DNA from: Symsagittifera roscoffensis
Lineage: Eukaryota; Xenacoelomorpha; Acoela; Convolutidae
Assembly: GCF_963678635.1 (NCBI RefSeq)
Contig: NC_087064.1
Coordinates: 64,411,548-64,475,547, forward strand
Direction of reading: 5' to 3'
DNA: 64,000 nucleotides
Positions 13,655-24,059 of this stretch are shown here, piece by piece (the first letter of the stretch is position 1; every line of letters starts with the position of its first letter). The position numbers were made by a program, and so were the translations under genes. A model generated the notes under the pieces. That model saw only the letters and a list, made by a program, of their open reading frames with translations. It did no database searches and was not told where the DNA came from.

Positions 13655-13960
13655 TGTACCTTTTTTGGCCCTTTGCTAGTCCCTATTTTAAGTTTTTCTT
13701 GCATTCGAGTAACGAAGTCTTATTCGAAATGACTTTTGACGTTCCAAAGTTCAATAAAACATGTCAGCGTGCGTAAAAACTAAAAAAAATTTGGCTGTTT
13801 TTCCCATGGCTATTTTTACAAGTCATGGGGAAAAATAGCCAAATTTTTTTTTATTTTTTACGCACGCTGACATGTTTTATTGCAGTTTGGAACGTCAAAA
13901 ATCATTTCAAATAAGACTTCGTAACTCGAATTTAAGACAAAATTAAAAGAGGGACTGGCA
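13655..13960. repeat. Long near-perfect hairpin just after an exon
   Basis: The left arm (TAGTCCC, TTCGAGTAACGAAGTCTTAT, GACGTTCCAAA, CATGTCAGCGTGCGTAAAAA) is mirrored by the right arm (TTTTTACGCACGCTGACATG, TTTGGAACGTC, ATAAGACTTCGTAACTCGAA, GGGACTGG). The loop is about 13806-13826. It starts about 25 bases after the donor at 13631, so the transcript could fold here. Confidence 0.85.
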
Positions 13961-13976
13961 ACAAAAATAAATTGGC

Positions 13977-14200
13977 GGCTCTTTTCCAATTCCCCCCCCC
14001 CCTTTCAAATTCAATTTTGAAAAGTCTATTTAACGTTGTCACAATGCAATGAAATTTGGCGTGGTGAACAAATCGACAATTCTGAACAGATTTGTTCTTC
14101 ATACTTTACAGCGTAATATCACGCATTTAGCCGTAATAACACGTAAAACAAATATAAAACTCGTTATTTTGAAAGGGGGGGGGGAAACTGGAAAAGAGCC
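13977..14200. mobile_element. hAT-type MITE with 8-bp target duplication
   Basis: A 224-bp element bounded by inverted ends GGCTCTTTTCCAATTCCCC / GGGGAAACTGGAAAAGAGCC and flanked on both sides by AAATTGGC (13969-13976 and 14201-14208). An eight-base target duplication is diagnostic of hAT-like transposition. It has no coding capacity. Confidence 0.9.
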
Positions 14201-14211
14201 AAATTGGCCCT

Positions 14212-14312
14212 GATACTAACCCTTGTAAAATCCCTCGTTACACCATAACTTGCTTATTTAAGGTGAGGGGGGGGGGGGAGGGGGGAGGGGGGTGAGGAAA
14301 AGAGCCCAAATT
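14212..14312 (-). mobile_element. Truncated copy of the GGCTCTTTTTC MITE family
   Basis: CCTCGTTACACCATAA and the G-run ending GGAAAAGAGCC correspond, inverted or terminal, to parts of the 34.7-kb element. It contains a run of G nearly 50 bases long with few interruptions. It abuts the MITE at 13977-14200, suggesting nested insertions. Confidence 0.5.
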
Positions 14313-14547
14313 TTTGCAACATTTTAAACAACCAAGTTGCCTTATGAAAAGTTTTGATTATTTTCCACTCCCCTGGTTCAATATAAATTCAACGTCTTTA
14401 CTATTAGTCACAATTTTAAGTCAAACCTTGTAACTGCTTATCGCAAAATCGTTTCGTGTTGGTTAATTGGCTGCGAAAACTATGACTTCTACTACTTTAG
14501 ACAAAATGTAGTAGACGAGCATGTTTCATCCTGGACATTTGTTTAAG

Positions 14548-15395
14548 GATGCCAGCAACAGCATTCGGCTCAGATGAACCCTCGCAACAGTCACCGAACT
14601 CTTATGAGCGACTCCAACGACAGCGACTCGGCAGTGTTCTCGGGAAGCGAACGCGGAGGAGTAGTCTCGAGTGTGAATGGGTGTCGACGCAAACACCACC
14701 GAGATTGCCCCCATAAGAAGAGTCGCAGTAACTTCCGACACTCGAACCACCCGAACCGAGAGTGGGAGATCCAATACGACCCCAATAACCCGAACGCAAT
14801 GGCAAATGTCCAGGCACCATGTATGTGCCAAGGAAGCACCAGCCAGTTCCAGGGTCACCCGAGCGTCGGAGGACAATTTCACTGCCATAGCATGATGCAG
14901 AACCCAAACTATGTTGAGCTAGTCAACCCATTTGTGGAGCAGCAGAGTTCAAACGGCCGAAGATCTCGAAGCCAAGACTTCTTAGACATAAACGAAGCAC
15001 ACGGAATACCTCATCAAGTTCGACTGCAGTCGGCCAGCAATCTCAGAAACGAACAGCAGAGAGGAAGAAATGGTAAATTCAGTCACAACAACGTCGCCTA
15101 CAGGTCCAGTCAGGGCTACCACTCGGAAAACGACAGCTACAGGGCCCCCCTGGCTAAGACCAGAGGCAGACCAGTGATGGGGGGAAGCAGGGGGTACAAG
15201 AGTGAGACGGATGACGGGGGAAGTAGTGTTGTGAGTGCTGGGGGGAGGGGCAGCAGTAGTAACCATGGCAACAACCACAGGGCCACCACAGCGCAGAGAG
15301 CGTTCGCGTTGCTCAGGAAACAGCAGCAGGAGCAAATGCGGATGCAGCAGAAACAACAATTACAGACGCATCAATACGAGCAGATTCAGATTTAA
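14548..15395 (+). CDS. Membrane protein: terminal exon of cytoplasmic tail
   Basis: The acceptor ending at 14547 (tttgtttaag) is the one that keeps phase with the single G from the previous exon; the later AG at 14573 would break it. The exon encodes about 282 residues to a TAA stop at 15393-15395. The whole visible protein is then about 580 residues, of which some 440 are cytoplasmic tail. The tail is Ser/Asn/Gln/Gly-rich, contains RSRSQDF and KSETDDGGSS motifs, and ends in a Gln-rich helix-prone stretch (QQQEQMRMQQKQQ). No catalytic domain is visible. I do not recognise the tail; it may be a scaffold-binding or phosphorylated region. A polyadenylation signal follows about 320 bases downstream. 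Confidence 0.85.
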
Positions 15396-15715
15396 TGAAA
15401 CACTCTTCTTCTTTTGTTAAAAACTACGAAGGACTTTGAAAAATTAGACGATTAGAGTTTCTGTTGTTATGATAACCCAGATGGATTTCTGTTTTAATTT
15501 GTAATATTTCTCAAATACATTTCTGTTTTCCATGTTTCCCTTTTGCAATCAAATAAGAAAGATTGTGACTAAATGATTTCAAGCTTGTTTGCTTCTGTTG
15601 GCAAGTGAGGCAAAATGAGATCGAACTACAGTCGCAACTAGCTCTGCATCTTAATTGAAACCTTCAAATCAGACTGTAAATAATACCTAAAATTTCAGCA
15701 TAGTTTTTGAAGAAC

Positions 15716-15721
15716 AATAAA
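15716..15721 (+). terminator. Polyadenylation signal
   Basis: AATAAA lies about 320 bases beyond the stop at 15395, in AT-rich sequence with no competing canonical hexamer between. It is the likely 3' end signal of the LDLa-transmembrane gene. Confidence 0.55.
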
Positions 15722-16337
15722 TTATCAAAAACTATTAGTAGTACTCGAAAGACGACTCTTTTTTATGCATACTCTATGTATAGTTATGTATATTTATTGC
15801 GCACAATAATAAATTGACGCACAATTGCGCACAACATAAATTGAAAGAAAACAAACGTATGGATTTCAAAACTACACAGCAAAATTGGCTAAATGATACC
15901 AAATTAATGATGTGGTGGCGTCCCTCATGCTTGAAGGACCGAATGCTTGAAATTAATTTTAGCTTACTTTCCGCCAATCAGAATTGAGTATTCAAAATCT
16001 CAAAATAAATCGAGAAAAACCTCAAAGTAAGAAAATAAATCCAGGCCATTAGTGTTAATATTGACCGATTGGATAATAAGCAGATGCGTTTTCAAGACTG
16101 AAGATTTCGTAGATTTTGACCTCATTAATTTTGATAATTATTTGAATCGTATTGGGTTGTAACTTTTGTAATTTTTTTTTATTGTTTTCCACTGATTTAA
16201 TACATTTTCTGTTAATATTGACTTCGATTTTGTGAGAAAGGCATTTAGCCAGTAGAAACGCTTGGCGATTTTGATTGGTTGAAATTTTTCAAGCATTCGG
16301 TCCTTCAAGCATGAGAACCCTCCCCTGGTGGGTATTC

Positions 16338-16748
16338 ACGAGTACCAAAATGATAAATCAGTCCCATTTGTACCAAAATAAAAAATCAATCGCGTTTGTA
16401 CCAAAACATATTCAATTGGCCTAAGACTATTAAGCCGACTACTTTAAGCTCTTGGTTTAAGGTCGCCGGTGGGCGCGCTACGCGCGCGTCGCCGCTTCGC
16501 GGCGATAACCGGCTCTAATTTTCGTATAGAGTCCTACCCTCTGTTGGCAAGCTCGCAACACGTTGGCGCGACTGCGGCGGTCACTATTCTGCTGTTTAGT
16601 TTTATTCTGTTTGAACAGTAGGAAATTAATGTAGTAATTCGTTGGCTCACAATTCGACCAATCAGAAATCGAGTTGAATAATTTTGGTACAAATGGGACC
16701 GATTTTTCATTTTGGTACAAATGACCGTTGGTACAAATGGGACGTCAC
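16338..16748. mobile_element. Modular foldback element with TACCAAAA arm motif
   Basis: The left arm has three copies of TTTGTACCAAAAT (from 16342) and the right arm three copies of the reverse complement TTTTGGTACAAATG (from 16682). Between them lies a GC-rich core (about 16452-16590) with small palindromes (CGCGCTACGCGCG, GCCGCTTCGCGGC) and CTGTTGGCAAGCTCGCAACA. The core reappears inverted at 22125-22240 inside a different element. Confidence 0.7.
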
Positions 16749-16754
16749 CCCCTC

Positions 16755-18160
16755 CCCTAATGATGTGAGCAAATTTTGCAATTAATGATTTTTTTTTCAA
16801 AAGACCGCTTGTTAATGTCTGCTTTGGGTCTTGTTAGTGTCTGCTTTCTTTCTCTGAAATAATTTTTAGAGAAACATTTTGTCTGACGTAAGAAAAACTC
16901 TTATTTTAAATCGTCACAATCAACCTAGATATCGTTTTACTGCAGTGCCGAAAACTTGAAATTAAGTTCAATCAATTTCTAGTTATGCGGTTGTTGATAG
17001 TTTATGGAAAATTTTCATTGACGAAACATATGAAAAAATTTGCAGAGCGAACGACATTGTTAAAACCGACGACGCCATTAAAAACAAACAATGTCGACAC
17101 AGTATCTTCGTTCAACCACATAGGTTATACATCACTCCATAACTGGCTGCGTGAAACATTACCTATTGGACGACGTTTGCAAATCAACTAGTTCAAAAAC
17201 GCAAAATGCTACACCTCTACAGAAGAATGAAACATCGCGCTAAATTGTACAAGTAATACAGCCAAACATTTGTTAGAATGATAAAAAACCTTTAATCACA
17301 AACTGTTTTTCACATTTTATGAAGCACTCTTTGTAGTTTTATGTTTTTTAGTTTTATTTCTCCGAAAACAAATGTAAAAGTTTAAACACTAACCAATTAT
17401 TTTTCAAAAATAGCACTACATTATGTTTTGTAAACATGAGAATTTAATAGTCTAACTACTTCGAGAAAATCTTTGAAATAGTTGATCTTTTTGTGTTTGC
17501 CGGGTTTTCTAAGAGATCTTTTGAGACTTAACAAAAAAGATTAAAATTAAAATCAGTATTGGACTATAAGAAGTTGCACGAACTTACCCAGCCGAAAATA
17601 GGTTGCGTGGCAAACAGACATAGTACTCTATTCATTTCTTTGAGATTTCAGAGCAGTCCAGTCCCCTTTCAGGTGTTTTATATTAAAACCATTAATTTTT
17701 TGTATCCAGCTTTTTGCTCTCCTAGACTGCCAATCAAACAACTCAAAAAGTGCACTTTTATGTGGAATTTTTAAAATTGATTAAGTATTTGCACAGTCCA
17801 AAAAATGAACACAACAAGTCTTGCGTTCGTTTTTATTTCAATTATTAAAAATTTCAACGTCTACATTTTTACTTCTCAATTTTTAAAATCTATAAACAAT
17901 CCTAACTTGTTAAACAGAAAAATCTCTTTAGTTTTTCCAGTTCAGATAAAAATTGGTGTACTTTTTCTGAAATTCCTATTTAACATAAAACCCGCACTGG
18001 AGGTTCATGGATAAAAATCGGTTTAATTTGAGTTTTAATGTCAGAGTCTATAACAGTAAGGAGTAATCGAGTATAATAAAAAAGGATTGTTTTTGCTAAT
18101 ATTTATTAAAGCATTGAAAACTATTGCAGATCAATTATAATAGATTTTTTTTCACTTTCA
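16755..18160. other. Gene-free stretch
   Basis: AT-rich intergenic sequence. The frames at 16985-17191, 17559-17774 and 17805-18014 are unconvincing. I see no clear repeat or promoter here. Confidence 0.5.
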
Positions 18161-18368
18161 GAGAATGAGACAAAAAATCTCCATTAAATTAGATTTACAT
18201 TTTATTAAGGTTCAAATTTCAACGCACATAGCGTTTTCCATGTATTTGGTTACTTGTTGTTCAATTTTAGTTTTTTTTCTGCTCAACTTTGGTTTCTGTT
18301 ACTGTTTTCTTTATGTTACTCAATTTCTCAATGTTGTTCCTTTCAGCAATTTCCCTAATTGTTTAATT

Positions 18369-18660
18369 TGGGGGGGGGGGGGGGGGGGGTGAGAGAATGG
18401 TAAAATTGTAAGTGTACTGTTATGCGAGAGACCGCGTGCTAAAAAAAATCATTTTTTTGCCAAAATCCTCCAAAAAATGCATTTTTGACGGAGTGAGGGA
18501 GGGGGGGGGGGGGGGGGCTTCAGTTGGGAGTTGGGGTGGTGGGTTGGTAATTCGGGGGGGGGGATTGTTCATGTTGTTCAGGTGGTCAGATGACGGAGGG
18601 TGGTTCAGGTGTCAGGTATATGGGGGGCAGGAGCAAAAATTGGGGGGAATGGGGGGAGAT
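18369..18660 (+). repeat. G-rich region with long poly-G runs
   Basis: G runs near 18370-18389, 18499-18518 and 18556-18564, with many GGGG blocks between, including TATGGGGGGCAGG and GGGGGGAATGGGGGGAG. Strand asymmetry is extreme. It could form G-quadruplexes. The open frame across it is compositional. Confidence 0.75.
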
Positions 18661-19221
18661 GTTATCGGAATCATTTTGCAATTTGAAAAAACTTTAGAAT
18701 TAGAAATCGAGCAGGCCGTACACTCGTTTTGCAAACTTTACGCTCTGCACATTTCAATAATTCAGAACTTCTGACAAAACTTTGCGCGACGCAAAACCAA
18801 ATTTTAAAACCCAATTTAGTTGATTTTAAATTTTAAAATTTCATTTTATTTGATTTTAAATGGATTATAATTACTTTTAAACTTGATAAAACCAATGGAA
18901 TTTAATCAACTTTTTATTTCAGTCGGTTTTCTGAGTGCTACATGGGAACCGATTATATTGATAAACATTTAAATTACAAAAATATATTATAATTGGTTTC
19001 TTTTCACTTTTTTTAGATGCGGGAATTCAGTCCCATATCTCATAAGCTCAATTATTACACCTAAGTGCTGATGTTTATAATTGGTGTGAGAGCTGTAGAT
19101 AAGCCCTCTCCTTGCGCCCTCCCTTATCTGACAAAAAAGAAGTTTAACTTATAATTTTTGTTTTCATTTTTACTTGTACATTTGTATTCAGATAGATATG
19201 ATTCGGATCTTGTTTCAATTA

Positions 19222-20811
19222 CTAAATTTGGATGTACTTCTCCGGAGCCAATTTTTCCAGCAGCTGGCTGAAGTTGAGGTCAAACTGGGAATCAGTCGAG
19301 AAGTCGAACCGAAACTTGTCGCCAATGATAAGAAGTAGCTCTTTTTTTGGCGTATATTTTGGCTCTACGACAACGGGGATGATGTTTTTGCTCTGAATTG
19401 ATGCATATTTGATTTCTTTCATGCAGTTTTGGCTTTTGTGATATGCGTCAGAAAGACAGCAGATCACGAATTTTGCATTGTCTACAGCTTTGGCCATTTC
19501 AGTATAAAGGCCATCGCCTTTGTGCATGTCTTTATAATCAATCCATATGGGTTTGATGTCGTTTTTCTGTAGTGATTCTCTCAACTTTTTGGCAACTGGC
19601 TGCTGTTCCCGACAGTAGCTTATCATTATATGTTTCTCAATTTCTTCAGGTATCTCAATCAACGGGATCTGATCACGTGACTTTTGTGTTCTATAAGATT
19701 CAACTTTTGAGCTGGAGCTGCTTGAGTTATTTAGGTTCTCCGTGAAATCTGTGGAGCTCATATTAACGATATTTTCCAAGGAAGCTTCTAATTCATTTGC
19801 GTTTGCGGCAATCTCTTCGATTGGGTGACTCTTAAACTTACAGATGAGATCCTCAAAATATCTTGTTCCACAACCGGCTATTAGTACTGCAGCGAACGGG
19901 TGTTTGCATAATTCGCGAAGGAGTTTCAAGACCCAGAGGGCAGCTTTGTTTTGAGATCTGTGTGGCATTTCTCTGGAGGCCATCGACTTGGCATCAACGC
20001 GCTCCAGAATGGACTCGCAGACGGACAAAATGCCTTGTTTTATAAGTTCAGATGCATTATGGGAGTCGGTGGCAAATATGGAGAGGGGCTCCATGATTTC
20101 CTCGGAGCTGAAGTCCTCATAGGAGTTGCACCACTTTGGGTCTCCATCATCCGTCTCCGCTTCTGAGATTCGTATCAGAATGTGTTTCACTCCAAACTCA
20201 ACGTGTCGTTTCAGAAGTTTAACGTCCCCTACATGTTCATCAACGTCGATCACATACGAGAGACACAGTAGGCATCCGAACCTGATTTTTTTGTCTTTCA
20301 CGTCGAGCAGACCTCTCAATGCATACTTTAGCCCTGTCTTGCGGAGAATCGGCCGAGACTCGGGGTAGTTCCAGAGCACATTGTTCAGAATGAACACAGA
20401 ATGCTCGGTGTGTTCAAGAGCTCTCTCACTATATGGTTTCCTGTTCAAGATTTCAGCCCTCAGAGCACGGTTATCCAATAGGTGGGTAACTACCAGTGTA
20501 TGGATATCCTTTTCCATAATACTCTTGCAAAGATCTTTGCTACTATCGCTGAAGCTGTGTAGGAGGCTCAATGTCAGCCGTATGTTCATATCAGGTTGGT
20601 TAGCACGCAGAACTTTTTCACACAAGCCAGCGAAGTTCAAAGAAGCCACTTCGTTTGAGAGTTCCTGGCACTGACCAGTTTCAGATTTGAATTTTGAGTA
20701 GATTTCTCGCAGCTCAAGCATTCCTGAAAAAATCTCATCTGCGTTTCCTGGGTTTTGTAGCATGCTGATAGCATCATGCGTGCTTAAACGCCAGCCTTCA
20801 GTTTCCGGCAT
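19222..20811 (-). CDS. ARM-repeat and TIR-domain protein (ARM-TIR, putative TIR NADase)
   Basis: This is a single uninterrupted frame of 529 codons from ATG at 20811-20809 to TAG at 19224-19222. The frame stays open a little upstream (to about 20844) but with no earlier ATG. Residues about 40-345 are all-helical, Leu-rich and armadillo-like (for example SVFILNNVLW and IRFGCLLCLSYVID). A Ser-rich linker follows (360-372), then a TIR domain at about 394-525: HIMISY (box 1), WIDYKDMHKGDG (BB-loop region), MAKAVDNAKFVICCLS, then CMKEIKYA. Glu466 in that last motif sits where SARM1 has its catalytic glutamate (HKEI context), so NAD cleavage is plausible. The SAM domains of SARM1 are absent, as are a signal peptide and a transmembrane helix; the protein is probably cytoplasmic. 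TIR proteins act in innate immunity or axon/cell death; the role here is inference. Confidence 0.88.
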   Translation of the reverse strand: MPETEGWRLSTHDAISMLQNPGNADEIFSGMLELREIYSKFKSETGQCQELSNEVASLNFAGLCEKVLRANQPDMNIRLTLSLLHSFSDSSKDLCKSIMEKDIHTLVVTHLLDNRALRAEILNRKPYSERALEHTEHSVFILNNVLWNYPESRPILRKTGLKYALRGLLDVKDKKIRFGCLLCLSYVIDVDEHVGDVKLLKRHVEFGVKHILIRISEAETDDGDPKWCNSYEDFSSEEIMEPLSIFATDSHNASELIKQGILSVCESILERVDAKSMASREMPHRSQNKAALWVLKLLRELCKHPFAAVLIAGCGTRYFEDLICKFKSHPIEEIAANANELEASLENIVNMSSTDFTENLNNSSSSSSKVESYRTQKSRDQIPLIEIPEEIEKHIMISYCREQQPVAKKLRESLQKNDIKPIWIDYKDMHKGDGLYTEMAKAVDNAKFVICCLSDAYHKSQNCMKEIKYASIQSKNIIPVVVEPKYTPKKELLLIIGDKFRFDFSTDSQFDLNFSQLLEKLAPEKYIQI

Positions 20812-21339
20812 AATATAAAAAAGAATTGGAGAAATTCTTACCAAAAAAATAAACCAAAGCTAATAAGAAAATCAGATAACGATTGTAATGTTTTTCAAAA
20901 CAAATAGATGCTACCTTAGCAAACAGTAATAACAAAACTGATTGCTCACCTCTGGCACTTTTTGACTATTAAATCATAGTTCGTTCGATCATTTAGTATC
21001 TTTAGACACGTCAGCATTTCTCTCCGTCAATCAATTTCACTATTACAAGTGCTGGTCTCAGAGTCTTAGTGAACCAAGTGGTGTCAGTTCTTAAGCAAAA
21101 AGCATCGTGAGTCAGTGGCAAAACTACACATTATATGACTGAATTGATGTTTATTAATTTGTTGTACGCCAGCACTTGATTTACAGTTGAAAAAATTGCT
21201 CAGGTTATACCAACTGTATTCTCAAACTTGATTAAATGTATTTGAAAACGTCTTCCCTTTTTCATCTCATGCGTGTGTTTTTTAAACGCTCTTTATATCA
21301 TAAGTGTCGTACTGCCATCGACTAATCGATAAGTTAGTG

Positions 21340-21960
21340 TTTTCCGTCTGGAGAAAAACCCAACCCGAGCACAAATATTCCGTCGCTTTCTTCGAAAATC
21401 GGATCAAAAGGCGACAATTTGTCGCCAACCATTTGATTCAGGATTCATCGTTTAGGAGTTCCGCAAAACATTCCATATCAAGACCCAGACTCGCTACGAC
21501 ATGGGCATTTGGTTAATGTGCTTTGCTAAATCATATTGCACAAAATTTTTCAAAGAAAATGTCGGAATATTGTCCTTGGTTTTTTTTCTTAACTCGGTTT
21601 TTCATCTAGCAAATTTTGACGAAAACTTTTTTATCATTCGACAAGTTATGTTTTCCTCAGTTCAAATTTAAAAAAAATATATTTCACCTCCAAACCTATT
21701 TGCTCTTGTTGAGTTATTGGGGCTTCAAGATTGACAATTAACGCGCCAAAGATTTTGTGGTATTAAAGCATCAGCGGAGATATAATCCGTCTTAGAAATC
21801 GTTCCAAATTGTATTGAGGCATGGTATTTAGTCTATTACAAACTCGAATTTAAAAAAAAGTAACCAATGTTTTTTTTTGAAAAATTCATCCAGTGTTTTA
21901 AAGCGAACACTACTCTATCGACCGTTCGCCCTTATTCGCGCAGTCTTGTTTCAAATTAGT
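21340..21960. mobile_element. Diverged long-foldback family arms
   Basis: AACCCAACCCGAGCACAAATATTCCG near 21358 and, from about 21560, blocks such as AGCAAATTTTGACG, ATCATTCGACAAGTTATG, AATTAACGCGCC and GCGGAGATATAATCCGTCTTAG match the 9-kb and 49-kb foldbacks, but heavily mutated. It lies upstream of the ARM-TIR gene start. Confidence 0.5.
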
Positions 21961-22044
21961 TTTCCAATTGTTATGTATAATTGCTCTGCAGCGAAATGTC
22001 GATTTTTGAAATTCGTCCATTTGTCGCTTGCGATGGAAGGACCG

Positions 22045-22383
22045 CGTCCAGACAATTCGGCCAAATACAATTCAGCCAGTTTGAAATTCAGACAATTCAG
22101 CCAAAAGTATGCAGACAATTCAGCCTGTAATAGTGACCGCCGCAGTCGCACCAACGTGTTGCGAGCTTGCCAACAGAGGTTATAATTGTATACAAAATTT
22201 AGAGCCAGTTATCGCCGACTGGCGACCTTAAACCGAGAAATAACTCCAATTCCGATTTTTTCTTTCGAATCTAGTGTTTTGTAAAACTGGCTGAACTGTC
22301 TCAGGCTGAATTGTCTATATATTTTTGGCTGAATTGTCTTTATTTCAAATAGGCTGAATTGTCTTTGGCTGAATTGTCTGTGC
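22045..22383. mobile_element. Modular foldback element with GACAATTCAGCC arm motif
   Basis: The left arm has four copies of GACAATTCAGCC or near variants (from 22053) and the right arm five to six copies of its reverse complement GGCTGAATTGTC (from 22291). The central block 22125-22240 is an inverted version of the core at 16452-16590 (GACCGCCGCAGTCGCACCAA, TTGCGAGCTTGCCAACAGAG, GGCGACCTTAAACC). Confidence 0.75.
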
Positions 22384-23689
22384 GCCATATAGACGCCTCA
22401 CGAATCAATTGTGATCGAAAAAAAAAATTTTTTGATGGCAAAAAAAAATCAAAATTTGTTTTTAATCAAATATAATTATTTGTTTCAAACTTTTTAGAGA
22501 CTGACGAAAAATGAATACAAGCGGTTATATTGCATGAACCTCTAGAGCGTGGATATAGAAAAAATAGAACCGAGAAGTTTCAGTTACTTTTCTAAAACAG
22601 AACACAATTGACTTTTCGCATCTCAACGCAGCCCTCACAAATCCACCGTGAGATCAGAAGGGTTCCTCTCCCACCTCTTAGGTAGGCAACTTATTTTGAT
22701 TTATTGAAATGATAGGAAAAAAATCACTTTTTAGGCAACGAATTAGTAATATTTTTCAGTTTTTTGATAATGTTTTTAGCTCGATTATAACTATAGTGCG
22801 TATAAAAATTGGTTCGCAAAAAAAATCAATTGTTTCACTTTGGAAATTGTGAGTATTTTTGCAATTGATTTTGCAATTAGTTTTTGTCCTTGCTTAGCGT
22901 TCCCGGTAACCTGAGTGTGCATTTATATCAGCACACGCCCTATTAACATGATCTTCCTTGTTCAATTTTATGAAGGAAAACGTTACTTTATAGAATGTAG
23001 TTTTTAAAATTTAAGCTCTTTTTAGAATTTTTTTTCTTCTTTATAATTTGCCCATTTTTGTTTTAAAAGATAAAGTCTTGTTAGAATCAAAGAAACAGTT
23101 TGTCAGAAGCATTTTTAAATTATTTTTTGAATTCATAAATTGATCATTTCTGATCTAATATCTGTGTTATGTTGAATTTTCTTTGATGGGGCAGTGTATT
23201 CTAAACAGCGTTTGGTCTATTGGTTCGTAGTAATGTTAAAGGATTCTCCCCAGATTTCATCAATTGTGTTTGATATTGTGTTTGATATTTTATGAAAACA
23301 CTCTTTTCAGTTGAATGCTCCATCATTAGGCAGAAATTTATTCCATAAAAAAATGATGAAAAATTCAAGCATCAGTAATCAGGTAAAAACAAAGCAGTAT
23401 GAGAGCACTATCTGATATGAGAAACAATAAAAAATATTGCGTTGGTTGAATTTATACAGGCAACACACGGTCAACACTATATGTAATATTAAATGCATTT
23501 GGCCATTGTTTTGTGATACTTGATCATGATACTGAAGCGAAGGTTTGCAATCCAGCAGGTGCAAAGTAGTCGCCAATTGCTTTTGCACGTCGACAACTTG
23601 AAATTTTCTTCAGCGTGAGAGTTTTCTAAATTCTATCGAATAATTCTTAAAAAAATGTCTCAGTCAATTTTAAATCAACTCATTCAAAT

Positions 23690-24055
23690 TCCATATCAAC
23701 AACGTTTCTTTCATTGTTTGTGAACATTTTCTAAGTTCATTAATAATTCTCAAAAAAATTGTCTCAGTCAGTGCTAAATCCACTCAGTTCTATTCAATCT
23801 CATCAACGTTTCCCTTCAATCTCAATTGATGAAAAAATGTTCTAACTGACGCACACATAATGGTCGCCCATATTTCAATTGTATCAAGCGAAAATTAAAT
23901 TAGAACTAGTACTAGTTCTAAGTTATTTTTTTTTCTGGTTTAGTTGAAATATGGGCGTCAGTTAGTGGGGCGTCACTTTGATTATCAACAAAAAACTAAA
24001 AGGAAACGTTGATGATATGGAATATAACTGAGTTGATTCAAAACGTAACCAAGCT
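23690..24055. mobile_element. Foldback element centred on a perfect palindrome
   Basis: Arms mirror each other: CTCATCAACGTTTCCCTT with AAAGGAAACGTTGATGAT, AACTGACGC with GCGTCAGTTAG, and GCCCATATTTCAA with TTGAAATATGGGC. The centre is the palindrome TTAGAACTAGTACTAGTTCT (23900-23921). The left arm also holds a second diverged copy of its outer part (23640-23720). Confidence 0.75.
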
Positions 24056-24059
24056 GAGA

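Noticed and set aside
13246-13776. Several overlapping open frames on both strands
   Set aside because: Only 13396-13630 on the plus strand has matching splice sites and phase; the rest are GC-driven shadows.
14526-15359. Minus-strand frames opposite the terminal exon
   Set aside because: Shadows of the long plus-strand exon; no splice or start context.
18412-18774. 120-residue Gly-rich frame
   Set aside because: Generated by poly-G tracts; no conserved pattern.
16478-22185. Two ORFs sharing the peptide NSDRRSRxNVLRACQQR
   Set aside because: The shared peptide is the shared DNA core of two foldback elements read in one frame; neither ORF has start or domain support.
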